Below are positions 1 to 6,413 of a stretch of DNA of 10,349 nucleotides, piece after piece (position 1 is the stretch's first letter; every line of letters starts with the position of its first letter). Where the stretch lies: the NCBI GenBank assembly GCA_947624475.1, contig CANQKK010000021.1:1-10349 (forward strand). The letters run 5' to 3'. The notes under the pieces are model-generated. The model had not been told where the DNA came from, made no database searches, and worked only from the letters and a program-made list of their open reading frames with translations. A program made the position numbers and the translations under genes. This DNA is from an uncultured Bacilli bacterium. GTDB lineage: Bacteria; Bacillota_I; Bacilli_A; RF39; UBA660.

Positions 1-1
1 C

Positions 2-1492
2 TTTGAGACAATTGGTATTGTTTTGGCTATTCTTATTGCTTCTTTAATTTCAGCTTTAAGTGAGTATGGTTCCAATAAGGCCTTTCAGAGAATGCAGGAA
101 GAGTCGTCACGAATAAATGTCAAAGTAAAAAGAAATGGTAAAATAAAGGAAATTCCTATCGATGAAGCGGTCGTGGGTGATTTAATTATTTTGTCTTCGG
201 GAGATAAAGTTCCCGTCGATGGTATTTTGGTAAGTGGAAGATTATCCGTCGATGAGTCTTCGCTAAATGGTGAGAGTAGAGAGTCATATAAAGAAAAGAT
301 AAATAATATAAATTATGCTGAAGAAAAAAATAAGGTCTATCGGGGAACGACTGTCTACGATGGGGAAGCAACTGTTTTAACTACCAAGGTGGGAATGGAC
401 ACGCTCTATGGTAAGATGGCAAAAGAACTTACGACCGAAGAAGATACTTCTCCGCTTAAAATAAGGCTTACGAATTTGGCTAAAGTAATAAGTAAGATAG
501 GTTATATAGCGGCCTTTCTAATTGCCTTATCGTATCTTTTTTCTAAAATCTTTATTGCTAATAATTTTAATCTAACCGAGATAAGAGAGGTAATGATGAT
601 ATCGATATTTTTAAAATATTTATTAGAGGCGATGACCCTTGCGGTATCTGTCCTCGTAATGTCCGTTCCCGAGGGGCTACCGATGATGATAACGCTCGTT
701 TTATCGACTAACTCGAAGAAGATGCTCGAAGATAAAGTGCTCGTTCGGAAGATGGTCGGTATTGATTCGGCGGGGTCTTTAAATATTTTATTTACTGATA
801 AGACTGGTACGATAACTAATGGAAAGATGGAAGTTATATCACTAGTAGATGGTAGTTTAAATGAATATACTTCTTTAAATAGTCTTCCTTCTAAGTACAA
901 AACATTAATCGAAGAGGCTCTTCTTTATAATAATGAGTCCGAGTTTGATTTTGATAGTAGGAAAATTATTGGGGGAAATATGACCGATAAGTGTCTTTTG
1001 AAATTTGTAAATAAAGAGAAGGATTATAATATTAAAGTAGTGGATAAAGTACTGTTTAATAGTAAAAATAAATTTTCGATATCGATAATTGAGAAGAATA
1101 ATCAGAAAATAAAGTTAATTAAAGGATCTCCCGATAAGATAATTGGTTATAGTAAAGATTATATAGATTCTCGGGGACATTTACAGAAAATAAATGCTGA
1201 TGCGCTTCAAAAATATATTGATAAGGCCTCTTCCGATGGTCTTCGTGCTATCGCGGTATCTGTATCAAAGAGTATTTATCCGACCGACAGTATTAGAAGA
1301 AATACTCTTCTGGGGGTTATCTTTATTAAAGATGAAATAAGAAGTAGTGCGAAAGATGCTGTCGAACTTATTAAAAATGCTGGGGTAAATATTGTCATGG
1401 TAACTGGAGACTCTGAAGTTACTGCTAAATCGATTGCTAAACAAAGTGGTATAATGGATAAAAGTAGTGATATTATACTAAACAGTAGATAA
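2..1492 (+). CDS. P-type Ca2+ ATPase (PMCA/P2 type), 5' part of a frame-broken gene, truncated at left edge
   Basis: Membrane ATPase that would export Ca2+ or a related cation using a phospho-aspartate intermediate. The frame is open from base 2, so the true start and the first membrane helix lie outside the window. Counting residues from the TTG at 23: actuator domain with NGES at 82-85 (the family norm is TGES), M3 about 157-177, M4 about 196-228 with the ion-binding PEGLP at 216-220, phosphorylation motif DKTGT with Asp259, and a nucleotide-binding domain with KGSPDK. The P-domain motif MVTGD follows, and the frame then stops at TAA 1490-1492. The rest of the P domain and helices M5-M10 continue in another frame from about 1489 (see 1519-2391). 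As it stands this fragment lacks the TGDGVND hinge and half of the transmembrane ion site, so it should not be functional alone. Family assignment is confident. Whether the gene is a true pseudogene or an assembly error cannot be told from the sequence. Confidence 0.85.
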   Translation, partial: FETIGIVLAILIASLISALSEYGSNKAFQRMQEESSRINVKVKRNGKIKEIPIDEAVVGDLIILSSGDKVPVDGILVSGRLSVDESSLNGESRESYKEKINNINYAEEKNKVYRGTTVYDGEATVLTTKVGMDTLYGKMAKELTTEEDTSPLKIRLTNLAKVISKIGYIAAFLIALSYLFSKIFIANNFNLTEIREVMMISIFLKYLLEAMTLAVSVLVMSVPEGLPMMITLVLSTNSKKMLEDKVLVRKMVGIDSAGSLNILFTDKTGTITNGKMEVISLVDGSLNEYTSLNSLPSKYKTLIEEALLYNNESEFDFDSRKIIGGNMTDKCLLKFVNKEKDYNIKVVDKVLFNSKNKFSISIIEKNNQKIKLIKGSPDKIIGYSKDYIDSRGHLQKINADALQKYIDKASSDGLRAIAVSVSKSIYPTDSIRRNTLLGVIFIKDEIRSSAKDAVELIKNAGVNIVMVTGDSEVTAKSIAKQSGIMDKSSDIILNSR

Positions 1493-1495
1493 AAA
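1486..1495 (+). other. Frame break inside the ATPase gene (frame 2 to frame 1)
   Basis: The upstream frame ends at TAA 1490-1492. The downstream frame is closed by TAG at 1486-1488, so the two frames overlap only at 1489-1492. Read across, the protein goes DIILNSR then IKSIIPNLKVVARALPEDK. In PMCA-type ATPases roughly 8-10 residues of the type 'EL..LSD.E' normally lie between these two blocks. That suggests loss of a short stretch whose length is 3n+1 (about 25 or 28 bases) rather than a one-base error. There is no classic X XXY YYZ slippery heptamer ahead of the stop. The size of the loss is inferred from family knowledge, not measured. Confidence 0.7.
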
Positions 1496-1518
1496 GTATT
1501 ATTCCTAATCTTAAAGTA

Positions 1519-2391
1519 GTGGCTAGGGCACTTCCCGAGGATAAGAAAAGACTCGTCAGTCTAAGTAAAGAACTAGGTCTTGTTACGGGGATGACTGGTG
1601 ACGGAGTAAATGATTCTATTGCACTAAAGAAAGCAGACGTATCGTTTGCTATGGGAAGTGGAACGGAAGTTGCTAAAGAAGCGTCGGACATAGTCATCTT
1701 AGATGATAATATTCTCTCGATTTCTAAGGCTATCCTCTATGGCCGAACGACTTTTAAGAATATTCGTAAGTTTATTATCTTTCAACTTACCGTAAATATC
1801 TCCGCTGTGTTACTCTCGCTAGTGGGGCCTTTCATTGGAGTACCGTCTCCGATTACGGTAATTCAAATGCTTTGGATAAATATGGTTATGGATACACTAG
1901 CGGGGCTTGCTTTTTCATATGAGGTACCGAGAATTGAATATATGAAAGAGAAGCCGAAAAAAAAGAGCGAAAATATTATTAATTCTTATATGTTAAATGA
2001 AATATTAGTCTGCGGGGTATATTGTCTAATCGTATGTCTTCTCTTTCTCAAACTACCACTTATTCATCATATTTTTAAAAGTGAAGATCATTTTATGACT
2101 GCTTTCTTTAGTTTATTTATTTTTCTTGCTGTCTTTAATTCTTTTAATGCTCGAAGTAATAGGTTAAATATTTTTGCTCATCTTCGGAAAAATAAGGTTT
2201 TTATGGTAATTATTTTCTTCATCGTAGTGGTTCAAATATGGATTATTTATTCGGGATTTACTATCTTTAGAACAACCCCGATAAGTATTGGTGAGTTTCT
2301 TCTTGTTTTGCTTATTTCTCTTACGGTAATTCCTATTGATTTTCTAAGAAAAATAATTTTAAAGAGAAGAGGGAAAAATTGTGGTGTTTAG
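1519..2391 (+). CDS. P-type Ca2+ ATPase, 3' part of the same frame-broken gene
   Basis: Carries the C-terminal half of the ATPase. Homologous sequence begins at about 1489. The nominal GTG start at 1519 has no Shine-Dalgarno site, so separate translation is unlikely. Residues from 1519: ARALPEDK at 2-9, the hinge motif TGDGVND at 26-32, GSGTEVAKEASD at 46-57, then DDN. Six membrane helices follow (M5 about 83-105, M6 about 112-132, M7 about 160-180, M8 about 194-212, M9 about 228-248, M10 about 257-276). M6 has the Ca2+-ATPase pattern LWINMVMDTLAGL at 118-130 with the expected Asn and Asp ligands, and FNSFNAR at 206-212 is typical of the family. The half is well conserved with no other lesion, so the break is recent or an artefact. 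The gene ends 9 bases before a strong terminator. Confidence 0.8.
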   Translation: MARALPEDKKRLVSLSKELGLVTGMTGDGVNDSIALKKADVSFAMGSGTEVAKEASDIVILDDNILSISKAILYGRTTFKNIRKFIIFQLTVNISAVLLSLVGPFIGVPSPITVIQMLWINMVMDTLAGLAFSYEVPRIEYMKEKPKKKSENIINSYMLNEILVCGVYCLIVCLLFLKLPLIHHIFKSEDHFMTAFFSLFIFLAVFNSFNARSNRLNIFAHLRKNKVFMVIIFFIVVVQIWIIYSGFTIFRTTPISIGEFLLVLLISLTVIPIDFLRKIILKRRGKNCGV

Positions 2392-2400
2392 CCTTTCGTG

Positions 2401-2424
2401 CCTGTAGTCACTACAGGTTTTTTT
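2401..2424 (+). terminator. Rho-independent terminator after the ATPase gene
   Basis: A perfect 7-bp stem (CCTGTAG at 2401-2407, CTACAGG at 2411-2417) with a three-base TCA loop is followed by seven T residues (2418-2424). It lies 9 bases after the ATPase stop codon and points along the + strand, as expected for an intrinsic terminator. Confidence 0.9.
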
Positions 2425-2474
2425 GAAGCCTAATAGTCTTCAAAAGGAATTTAGAGCCTTTATGTCTCTAAATT
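2421..2474 (+). other. Two consecutive hairpins with similar 9-base loops
   Basis: The first hairpin has arms TTTTGAAG (2421-2428) and CTTCAAAA (2438-2445), 8 bp and perfect. The second has arms AATTTAGAG (2448-2456) and CTCTAAATT (2466-2474), 9 bp and perfect. Their loops, CCTAATAGT and CCTTTATGT, have equal length and share CCT at the start and GT at the end; in both hairpins the loop is entered from AG and left into CT. The 5' arm of the first uses the T-tract of the preceding terminator. They precede the probable nusB promoter, so they would be transcribed only by read-through or from a promoter not seen. Function unknown. Confidence 0.6.
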
Positions 2475-2497
2475 AATTATTTTTTAAGAATTATATA

Positions 2498-2526
2498 TTT
2501 AAAATATTTATTTTTTATGATAAAAT
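2498..2526 (+). promoter_or_regulatory. Probable promoter of nusB-xseA-xseB
   Basis: TTTAAA (2498-2503), a 17-base spacer and TAAAAT (2521-2526) form a weak sigma-A site, with TG at 2518-2519 in the extended -10 position. A start near 2533 would give a leader of about 14 bases that includes GGAGG at 2536-2540. This argues against the upstream ATG at 2517, which would lie inside the -10 region. Confidence 0.4.
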
Positions 2527-2546
2527 TATATGGACGGAGGTGTGTT

Positions 2547-2987
2547 ATGAAGACGAATAGAACTATTACAAGACAGATGGCAATGACGATATTGTATCAG
2601 ATATTTTTATATAATAAGAATAAGATTAATTTTAATACTTGTGATGTAATTGATGAAGTACTTGATGGTATTGAGATAGATAATAGAAAGAAAATAGATA
2701 CGGATTTTTTATTTAATATTATAAATGGGGTAATTGATAATATCGATGAAATAGATAAGTATGTTTCTAAGTATTTAGAAAATTGGACTCTAGATAGACT
2801 AGGGCTTACTGATCAGGCTATTATTAGGATATCAGTCTATGAACTAGTATATACTGATACTCCTGATTTAGTATGTATTAATGAGGCTATCGAATTATCT
2901 AAACAGTATTCTGATGAGAAAGTATCAAAAATGATTAATGGGGTATTGGATAAAATATATCACGAGAGGGAAGATAATGGAGAATAG
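2547..2987 (+). CDS. nusB: Transcription antitermination factor NusB
   Basis: NusB binds the boxA element of nascent rRNA together with NusE (ribosomal protein S10) and prevents premature termination of rRNA operons. The 146-residue all-helical protein has the family layout: an N-terminal arginine-rich segment starting RTITRQMAM, a middle helix ending in FNIINGVIDNIDEID, the helix containing NWTLDRLGLTDQAIIRISVYEL, and the C-terminal INEAIELSKQY ... MINGVLDKI. The ATG at 2547 is chosen because GGAGG lies 6 bases upstream; an in-frame ATG at 2517 has no Shine-Dalgarno site and overlaps the promoter. The last 11 bases overlap the start of xseA, implying translational coupling. In B. subtilis nusB sits just upstream of folD and xseA; folD is absent here. 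Confidence 0.93.
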   Translation: MKTNRTITRQMAMTILYQIFLYNKNKINFNTCDVIDEVLDGIEIDNRKKIDTDFLFNIINGVIDNIDEIDKYVSKYLENWTLDRLGLTDQAIIRISVYELVYTDTPDLVCINEAIELSKQYSDEKVSKMINGVLDKIYHEREDNGE

Positions 2988-4203
2988 TAATTATATTACT
3001 GTTACGGAAGTAAATAAGTATATTAAGGAAATTATTAATGATGATTTACTTCTTCGAAAGGTATATTTAAAGGGGGAAATATCTAATTTTAAAGCTCATT
3101 CGAGAGGTCATTATTATTTTACTTTAAAAGATGAAAATAGTAGGATAGCGGCAGTTATGTTTGCTTTTAATAATCGTAATATGAAGTTTGTTCCCTACGA
3201 TGGGATGAAAGTTTTAGTAAGTGGTAAAATAGACATCTATGAAGCTAGTGGAGCATACCAAATATATGTCGAAGAGATGATGGAAGATGGTATAGGGGCT
3301 TTGTATGTTGCTTTCGAAGAACTTAAGAAGAAATTATTGAAAGAAGGACTATTTGATAAAGATAAGAAGAAAAAAATTAGGAGAATACCAAATAGAATTG
3401 GTATTGTAACTTCTCCGACAGGGGCCGCTATTAAGGATATTTTGACTACGATAAAGAGAAGATATCCGATATGTGAGACTATTTTATTTCCATCTCTCGT
3501 CCAAGGAGAGAATGCTGCTTCTGATATTGCAAGTAAGATTAAACTTGCTAACTCTCTTAAAGATGTATACAAGATCGATACTCTAATAGTAGGAAGAGGG
3601 GGAGGCTCTTTAGAAGATTTATGGCCTTTTAATGAAGAGATAGTTGCAAGAGCGATATATGACTCTGATATTCCCGTTATTTCTGCTGTCGGGCACGAGA
3701 TAGATATTACGATATCTGACTATGTAGCGGATCTTAGGGCACCGACACCGACGGCGGCAGGAGAACTTGCGGTTCCCGATATTAATACGATTATTACATA
3801 CTTAGATAATGCTACTAGTAGAAGTTATAATGCTCTAAATAATATAGTAAGCATTAATTATAAAAAATTAGATAGTATTAAAAATAGTTATATACTATCT
3901 AAACCGCTATCGATATATGAAGTTAAAGAACAAAAATTAGATAATTTTATTGAAAATAACTATATTTTAAATAATCCTGATACTTTATATAAATATAGTA
4001 GTCAAAAACTTGATCATATTATTTCAAAATTAGAAGTATTAAATCCTCTCAATACTTTAAATAGGGGATATTCGATGACTTTTAAGGATAATAAAGTAAT
4101 TTCTAGTATTAAAAGTATCAAGACAAATGACATAGTAGATATTACTTTTAAAGATGGTAAAGTTTCTAGTAAAATAATAAAGGTAGGTGAAGATAATGGC
4201 TAG
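2977..4203 (+). CDS. xseA: Exodeoxyribonuclease VII large subunit XseA
   Basis: Catalytic subunit of exonuclease VII, which degrades single-stranded DNA from both ends in a Mg2+-independent way and acts in repair together with XseB. It is 408 residues long, somewhat shorter than the B. subtilis protein of about 450. The N-terminal OB-fold runs about 5-100 and includes LKGEISNF (31-38) and RGHYYFTLKD (43-52). The catalytic domain has GIVTSPTGAAIKDIL (142-156), GRGGGSLEDLWPFNEE (206-221), SAVGHEIDITISDYVADLRA (236-255) and PTPTAAGELAVP (256-267). A lysine- and asparagine-rich helical region follows, then a C-terminal LNRGYS block. The missing length appears to come from the central helical part. 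The ATG at 2977 follows GAGAGGGAAG at 2964-2973 and overlaps nusB by 11 bases; an in-frame ATG at 2938 lies deep inside nusB and lacks a ribosome site. The 3' end overlaps xseB by 8 bases. Confidence 0.95.
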   Translation: MENSNYITVTEVNKYIKEIINDDLLLRKVYLKGEISNFKAHSRGHYYFTLKDENSRIAAVMFAFNNRNMKFVPYDGMKVLVSGKIDIYEASGAYQIYVEEMMEDGIGALYVAFEELKKKLLKEGLFDKDKKKKIRRIPNRIGIVTSPTGAAIKDILTTIKRRYPICETILFPSLVQGENAASDIASKIKLANSLKDVYKIDTLIVGRGGGSLEDLWPFNEEIVARAIYDSDIPVISAVGHEIDITISDYVADLRAPTPTAAGELAVPDINTIITYLDNATSRSYNALNNIVSINYKKLDSIKNSYILSKPLSIYEVKEQKLDNFIENNYILNNPDTLYKYSSQKLDHIISKLEVLNPLNTLNRGYSMTFKDNKVISSIKSIKTNDIVDITFKDGKVSSKIIKVGEDNG

Positions 4204-4426
4204 TAAAAGTAATGAAATGACTTTTGAGGAGAAGATTAAACTATTAGAAAATATTGTTAAAGAGTTAGAAAGTGGAGAAGTACCGCTAGAAGATGCAATA
4301 AATAAATATACCGAGGCAATGAAACTTGTCAAAGATTGCTCGGATAAATTAAATAAAGTTACGGAAAAAGTAAATAAAATTATGCTCGAAAATGGTAAAT
4401 TAGAAGATTTTACAGTAAGTGAATAA
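4196..4426 (+). CDS. xseB: Exodeoxyribonuclease VII small subunit XseB
   Basis: Small helical subunit; several copies bind the helical arm of XseA and are required for a regulated nuclease. The 76-residue protein matches the family throughout: MTFEEKIKLLENIVKELESG (8-27), VPLEDAINKYTEAMKLVKDC (29-48), then a coiled-coil-forming segment DKLNKVTEKVNKIM. The length is typical for the family. The ATG at 4196 is preferred over the in-frame GTG at 4187 because AGGTGAAG lies just upstream. It overlaps the xseA stop by 8 bases, so the two subunits are probably made by coupled translation. The operon ends at a terminator 15 bases downstream. Confidence 0.93.
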   Translation: MASKSNEMTFEEKIKLLENIVKELESGEVPLEDAINKYTEAMKLVKDCSDKLNKVTEKVNKIMLENGKLEDFTVSE

Positions 4427-4441
4427 GGATATTATAGTAAT

Positions 4442-4468
4442 AAAAAGAGGAAAAAATCCTCTTTTTTT
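4442..4468. terminator. Bidirectional terminator between xseB and spoIVB
   Basis: A perfect 10-bp stem (AAAAAGAGGA at 4442-4451, TCCTCTTTTT at 4457-4466) has a five-A loop. It ends in a T-run on the + strand (4462-4468), and the A-run at 4442-4446 gives a U-run on the minus strand. It serves the convergent xseAB and spoIVB transcripts. The spoIVB stop codon (4467-4469) abuts the stem. Confidence 0.85.
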
Positions 4469-5465
4469 AGTTTTCTCCTTCTTCTAACATTCTAGTAATT
4501 AATATACCGTATCCTTTAGTTGGGTCGTCTACAACGACGTGGGTTACGGCTCCGATTATGTTTTCTCCTTGAATTATTGGACTACCACTCATTCCCTGAA
4601 CGATACCTCCGGTATTTTTAAGTAACGCATCGTCAGTTACTTCAAATAAAATATTTTTAGATGACGTACTACTAGTATTTAATTTTAAAATATTAATAGT
4701 AAATTCTTCGACATTATTTCCTTCTATGACGGTTAATATTTTAGCCCCTCCTGTTTTTACTTCTTCACTAGTTGCTACTTTGTATGTTTTTTTATTTGGA
4801 AGACTATCAGTATAAGTACCAAAGATACCACTCGAAGTATTTTCTTTTACTTCACCAAAGACATCATCTGAATTATAACTAGCATTTTTTTCTCCTGGAC
4901 TACCATTATCACTTCTCGTAATTCCGGTTACGGTCGAACTATATATTTTACCATCTTTTATTTCGAGTTTTTGTCCGGTTGTCTTTTCGATTATCTCGTG
5001 ACCTAAGGCACCAAATAATTTAGTTTCCGGATCAATATAGGTTAGGGTACCAACTCCTGTAATACTATCCTTTACATAAAGTCCAGTCTTATAGATATCA
5101 CTATCTGTCTTTATTAATTTTAAAGTAGTACTGTTTTCTTTGTTTCCTCTAATATAAGTAATTAGAAGACTATTTTTATTAGATATCCCATCAATTACAT
5201 TTAACATCTCTTCAATACTAGATACTTCTTTATTATTAATTTTAATAATTTTATCTCCATTTTGAAGATTTGCTTTGCGAGCAGGATTTTCTCCTGCTAC
5301 TTCGTATGTACCGACAATTAGAATACCTTTCGAATTAAGTTCGATACCGATGTTTTCACCACCTGCTATTACGTGCTGTGAATAAGCAAGAGCACTAGTG
5401 GGAATAATAAGAGTAGTTAAAAGGAGAAGTAGAAGGAGGTTGTTTTTTATTTTTTTAAAAAACAT
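4467..5465 (-). CDS. spoIVB: SpoIVB, sporulation signalling serine protease (S55 family, PDZ domain)
   Basis: In endospore formers SpoIVB is secreted from the forespore into the intermembrane space and cleaves SpoIVFA, activating the SpoIVFB protease that processes pro-sigma-K. The 332-residue protein has an N-terminal hydrophobic anchor or signal segment (about 9-28), a PDZ domain (about 35-118, with GILIVGTYEVAGENPARKA and LQNGDKIIKINNKEV), and an S55 peptidase domain. By alignment with B. subtilis the triad would be His156 (in GALGHE), Asp278 (in VTDD) and Ser293 (in QGMSGSP). GAVTHVVVDDPTKGYGILI follows, as in the family. It is about 90 residues shorter than B. subtilis SpoIVB, mostly in the N-terminal half. 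The ATG at 5465 is chosen because AAGGAG (5475-5480, minus strand) lies 9 bases away; the ATG at 5474 would touch the ribosome site. Triad numbering is inferred from motif position. Confidence 0.92.
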   Translation of the reverse strand: MFFKKIKNNLLLLLLLTTLIIPTSALAYSQHVIAGGENIGIELNSKGILIVGTYEVAGENPARKANLQNGDKIIKINNKEVSSIEEMLNVIDGISNKNSLLITYIRGNKENSTTLKLIKTDSDIYKTGLYVKDSITGVGTLTYIDPETKLFGALGHEIIEKTTGQKLEIKDGKIYSSTVTGITRSDNGSPGEKNASYNSDDVFGEVKENTSSGIFGTYTDSLPNKKTYKVATSEEVKTGGAKILTVIEGNNVEEFTINILKLNTSSTSSKNILFEVTDDALLKNTGGIVQGMSGSPIIQGENIIGAVTHVVVDDPTKGYGILITRMLEEGEN

Positions 5466-5518
5466 AAAATACATCTCCTTTATATTTTCACAGACTACAT
5501 TATTATTATTTACTTATA

Positions 5519-5547
5519 ATTATAAAGTATGAAAGATAAATTATTCC
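5519..5547 (-). promoter_or_regulatory. Possible promoter of spoIVB
   Basis: On the minus strand GGAATA (5542-5547), a 17-base spacer and TATAATT (5518-5524) lie upstream of the ribosome site. The -35 fits sigma-A poorly; GAATA resembles the forespore sigma-G/sigma-F type (GHATR), but the -10 is only a partial match to CATWHTA. The sigma class is undecided. Confidence 0.3.
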
Positions 5548-5558
5548 ATTTTAAAAAC

Positions 5559-5587
5559 TTGACTAAATACTTAAAATAATGTATTAT
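5559..5587 (+). promoter_or_regulatory. Sigma-A-type promoter of the 5621-6254 gene pair
   Basis: TTGACT (5559-5564), a 17-base spacer and TATTAT (5582-5587) lie 34 bases before the ATG at 5621. An in-frame ATG at 5579 falls inside this promoter and is therefore rejected as start. Confidence 0.75.
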
Positions 5588-5620
5588 ATATATCTGCAAG
5601 ATTTAAGTGGGGTGATTGCG

Positions 5621-5950
5621 ATGTATGACTTTTTAGAAGGACAATTTATCGTAGCAAAAGAAACTATAAATTATTTTTTTATAAAAATTATTACAAAAAT
5701 TTTTAAAGCATTATTTAAATTATCAATATGTCTAATTATAAATAGTTTTATATCTTTAATTTATATTAATATTATCTCTTTATTATACATAATTTATACT
5801 ATGTATAATACTTATAAAAGTATTTCTTACTATAAAAATATTATAGGTGATATTAGAGAAAAGGCAAAGATAGATAAATTTTATTTTGAAATGGATTTTA
5901 CATTATTAAGAAATTGTCTATTAGGAAAAGAGGTAAATTATGGGAAATAA
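5621..5950 (+). CDS. Small membrane protein of unknown function
   Basis: Not recognised. The predicted protein has 109 residues. A lysine-containing amphipathic stretch (about 14-33) leads into a strongly hydrophobic, Ile/Leu/Tyr-rich region (about 34-62) that could form one long or two short membrane segments. A hydrophilic C-terminal half follows, rich in Tyr, Lys and acidic residues, with no known motif or cysteine pair. The ATG at 5621 is preceded by GTGGGGTGAT at 5607-5616, which matches the 3' part of the consensus Shine-Dalgarno AGGAGGTGAT. The gene overlaps the next one by 11 bases, so the two are probably co-translated and may act together. It is divergent from spoIVB, but no sporulation link can be claimed from position alone. 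Base composition is even more AT-rich than its neighbours, as expected for a hydrophobic protein. Confidence 0.65.
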   Translation: MYDFLEGQFIVAKETINYFFIKIITKIFKALFKLSICLIINSFISLIYINIISLLYIIYTMYNTYKSISYYKNIIGDIREKAKIDKFYFEMDFTLLRNCLLGKEVNYGK

Positions 5951-6254
5951 ATTTTATGTCGGAACTGTTGTTCACGTTAAATTTTTTGGTAAAAAAATTA
6001 GTGAAGAGAGAATGGTTTTGTATAGTGAAGATGGTCATTTTTTTATTGATTTAACGACATTTAAAAAGTATCCTATCTTTGCTATAGCGTTTCCTAGTGA
6101 AGATTATGTTAAAAAAGATTCACTTATCTTAACTGATCCACTAGAGTATAATACTGATTACCTATATCTACTAGATAAATATAAAAATAATAAAGAAGAA
6201 AAAGAAAATAAAGAAATAACTAAAATACTCAAGAAAGTAATTTTTCGGAAGTAG
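5940..6254 (+). CDS. Small soluble protein of unknown function
   Basis: Not recognised. The 104-residue protein starts with a probable beta-rich segment (YVGTVVHVKFFGKK at 6-19, then RMVLYSEDGHFFIDL), reminiscent of small SH3-like or OB-like barrels, though this is only an impression. It continues with YPIFAIAFPSEDYV and ends in a highly charged Lys/Glu helix (about 80-104) that may be a coiled coil. There is no signal peptide or membrane helix. The ATG at 5940 follows AGGAAAAGAGG (5923-5933) and overlaps the upstream membrane-protein gene by 11 bases, so a shared function, perhaps as a cytoplasmic partner of that protein, is a reasonable inference. A weak terminator-like structure covers its end. 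Confidence 0.65.
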   Translation: MGNKFYVGTVVHVKFFGKKISEERMVLYSEDGHFFIDLTTFKKYPIFAIAFPSEDYVKKDSLILTDPLEYNTDYLYLLDKYKNNKEEKENKEITKILKKVIFRK

Positions 6255-6273
6255 GTATTTTGGTTATTTTTTT
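6220..6273 (+). terminator. Possible terminator of the 5621-6254 unit
   Basis: CTAAAATAC (6220-6228) can pair with GTATTTTGG (6255-6263) over 9 bp with one wobble, and a seven-T run follows at 6267-6273. The 26-base loop is long and the stem AT-rich, so this is tentative. It starts inside the coding sequence. Confidence 0.3.
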
Positions 6274-6301
6274 ATATTTGTAAAAAAGATTTGTGAGGCT
6301 A

Positions 6302-6330
6302 TTGCAATAATAAATAAAAATTGTTATAAT
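6302..6330 (+). promoter_or_regulatory. Sigma-A promoter with extended -10 upstream of the TasA-like gene
   Basis: TTGCAA (6302-6307), a 17-base spacer and a consensus TATAAT (6325-6330), with TG at 6322-6323 forming an extended -10. The predicted start near 6337 leaves a leader of about 77 bases before the ATG at 6414. Confidence 0.8.
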
Positions 6331-6413
6331 AATAGAGTAATAGATAGTTAAGAATATTAGTTATACAAGTATTAATATACCAAAGAAAGATGACTTAGAA
6401 AGTGGGGAAATAT

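Noticed and set aside
502..900. 132-residue open frame on the minus strand inside the ATPase gene
   Set aside because: It lies opposite strongly conserved ATPase sequence, has no ribosome site and matches no family; it is a shadow frame.
1480..1500. Programmed -1 frameshift in the ATPase gene
   Set aside because: The overlap between frames is only about four bases, there is no slippery heptamer before the stop, and residues appear to be missing from the protein at the junction.
3237..3572. 111-residue open frame on the minus strand inside xseA
   Set aside because: It is antisense to the conserved XseA catalytic domain with no supporting start signals.
6180..6240. A-rich stretch resembling a simple repeat
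   Set aside because: It encodes the Lys/Glu-rich C-terminal helix of the 5940 gene and needs no other explanation.
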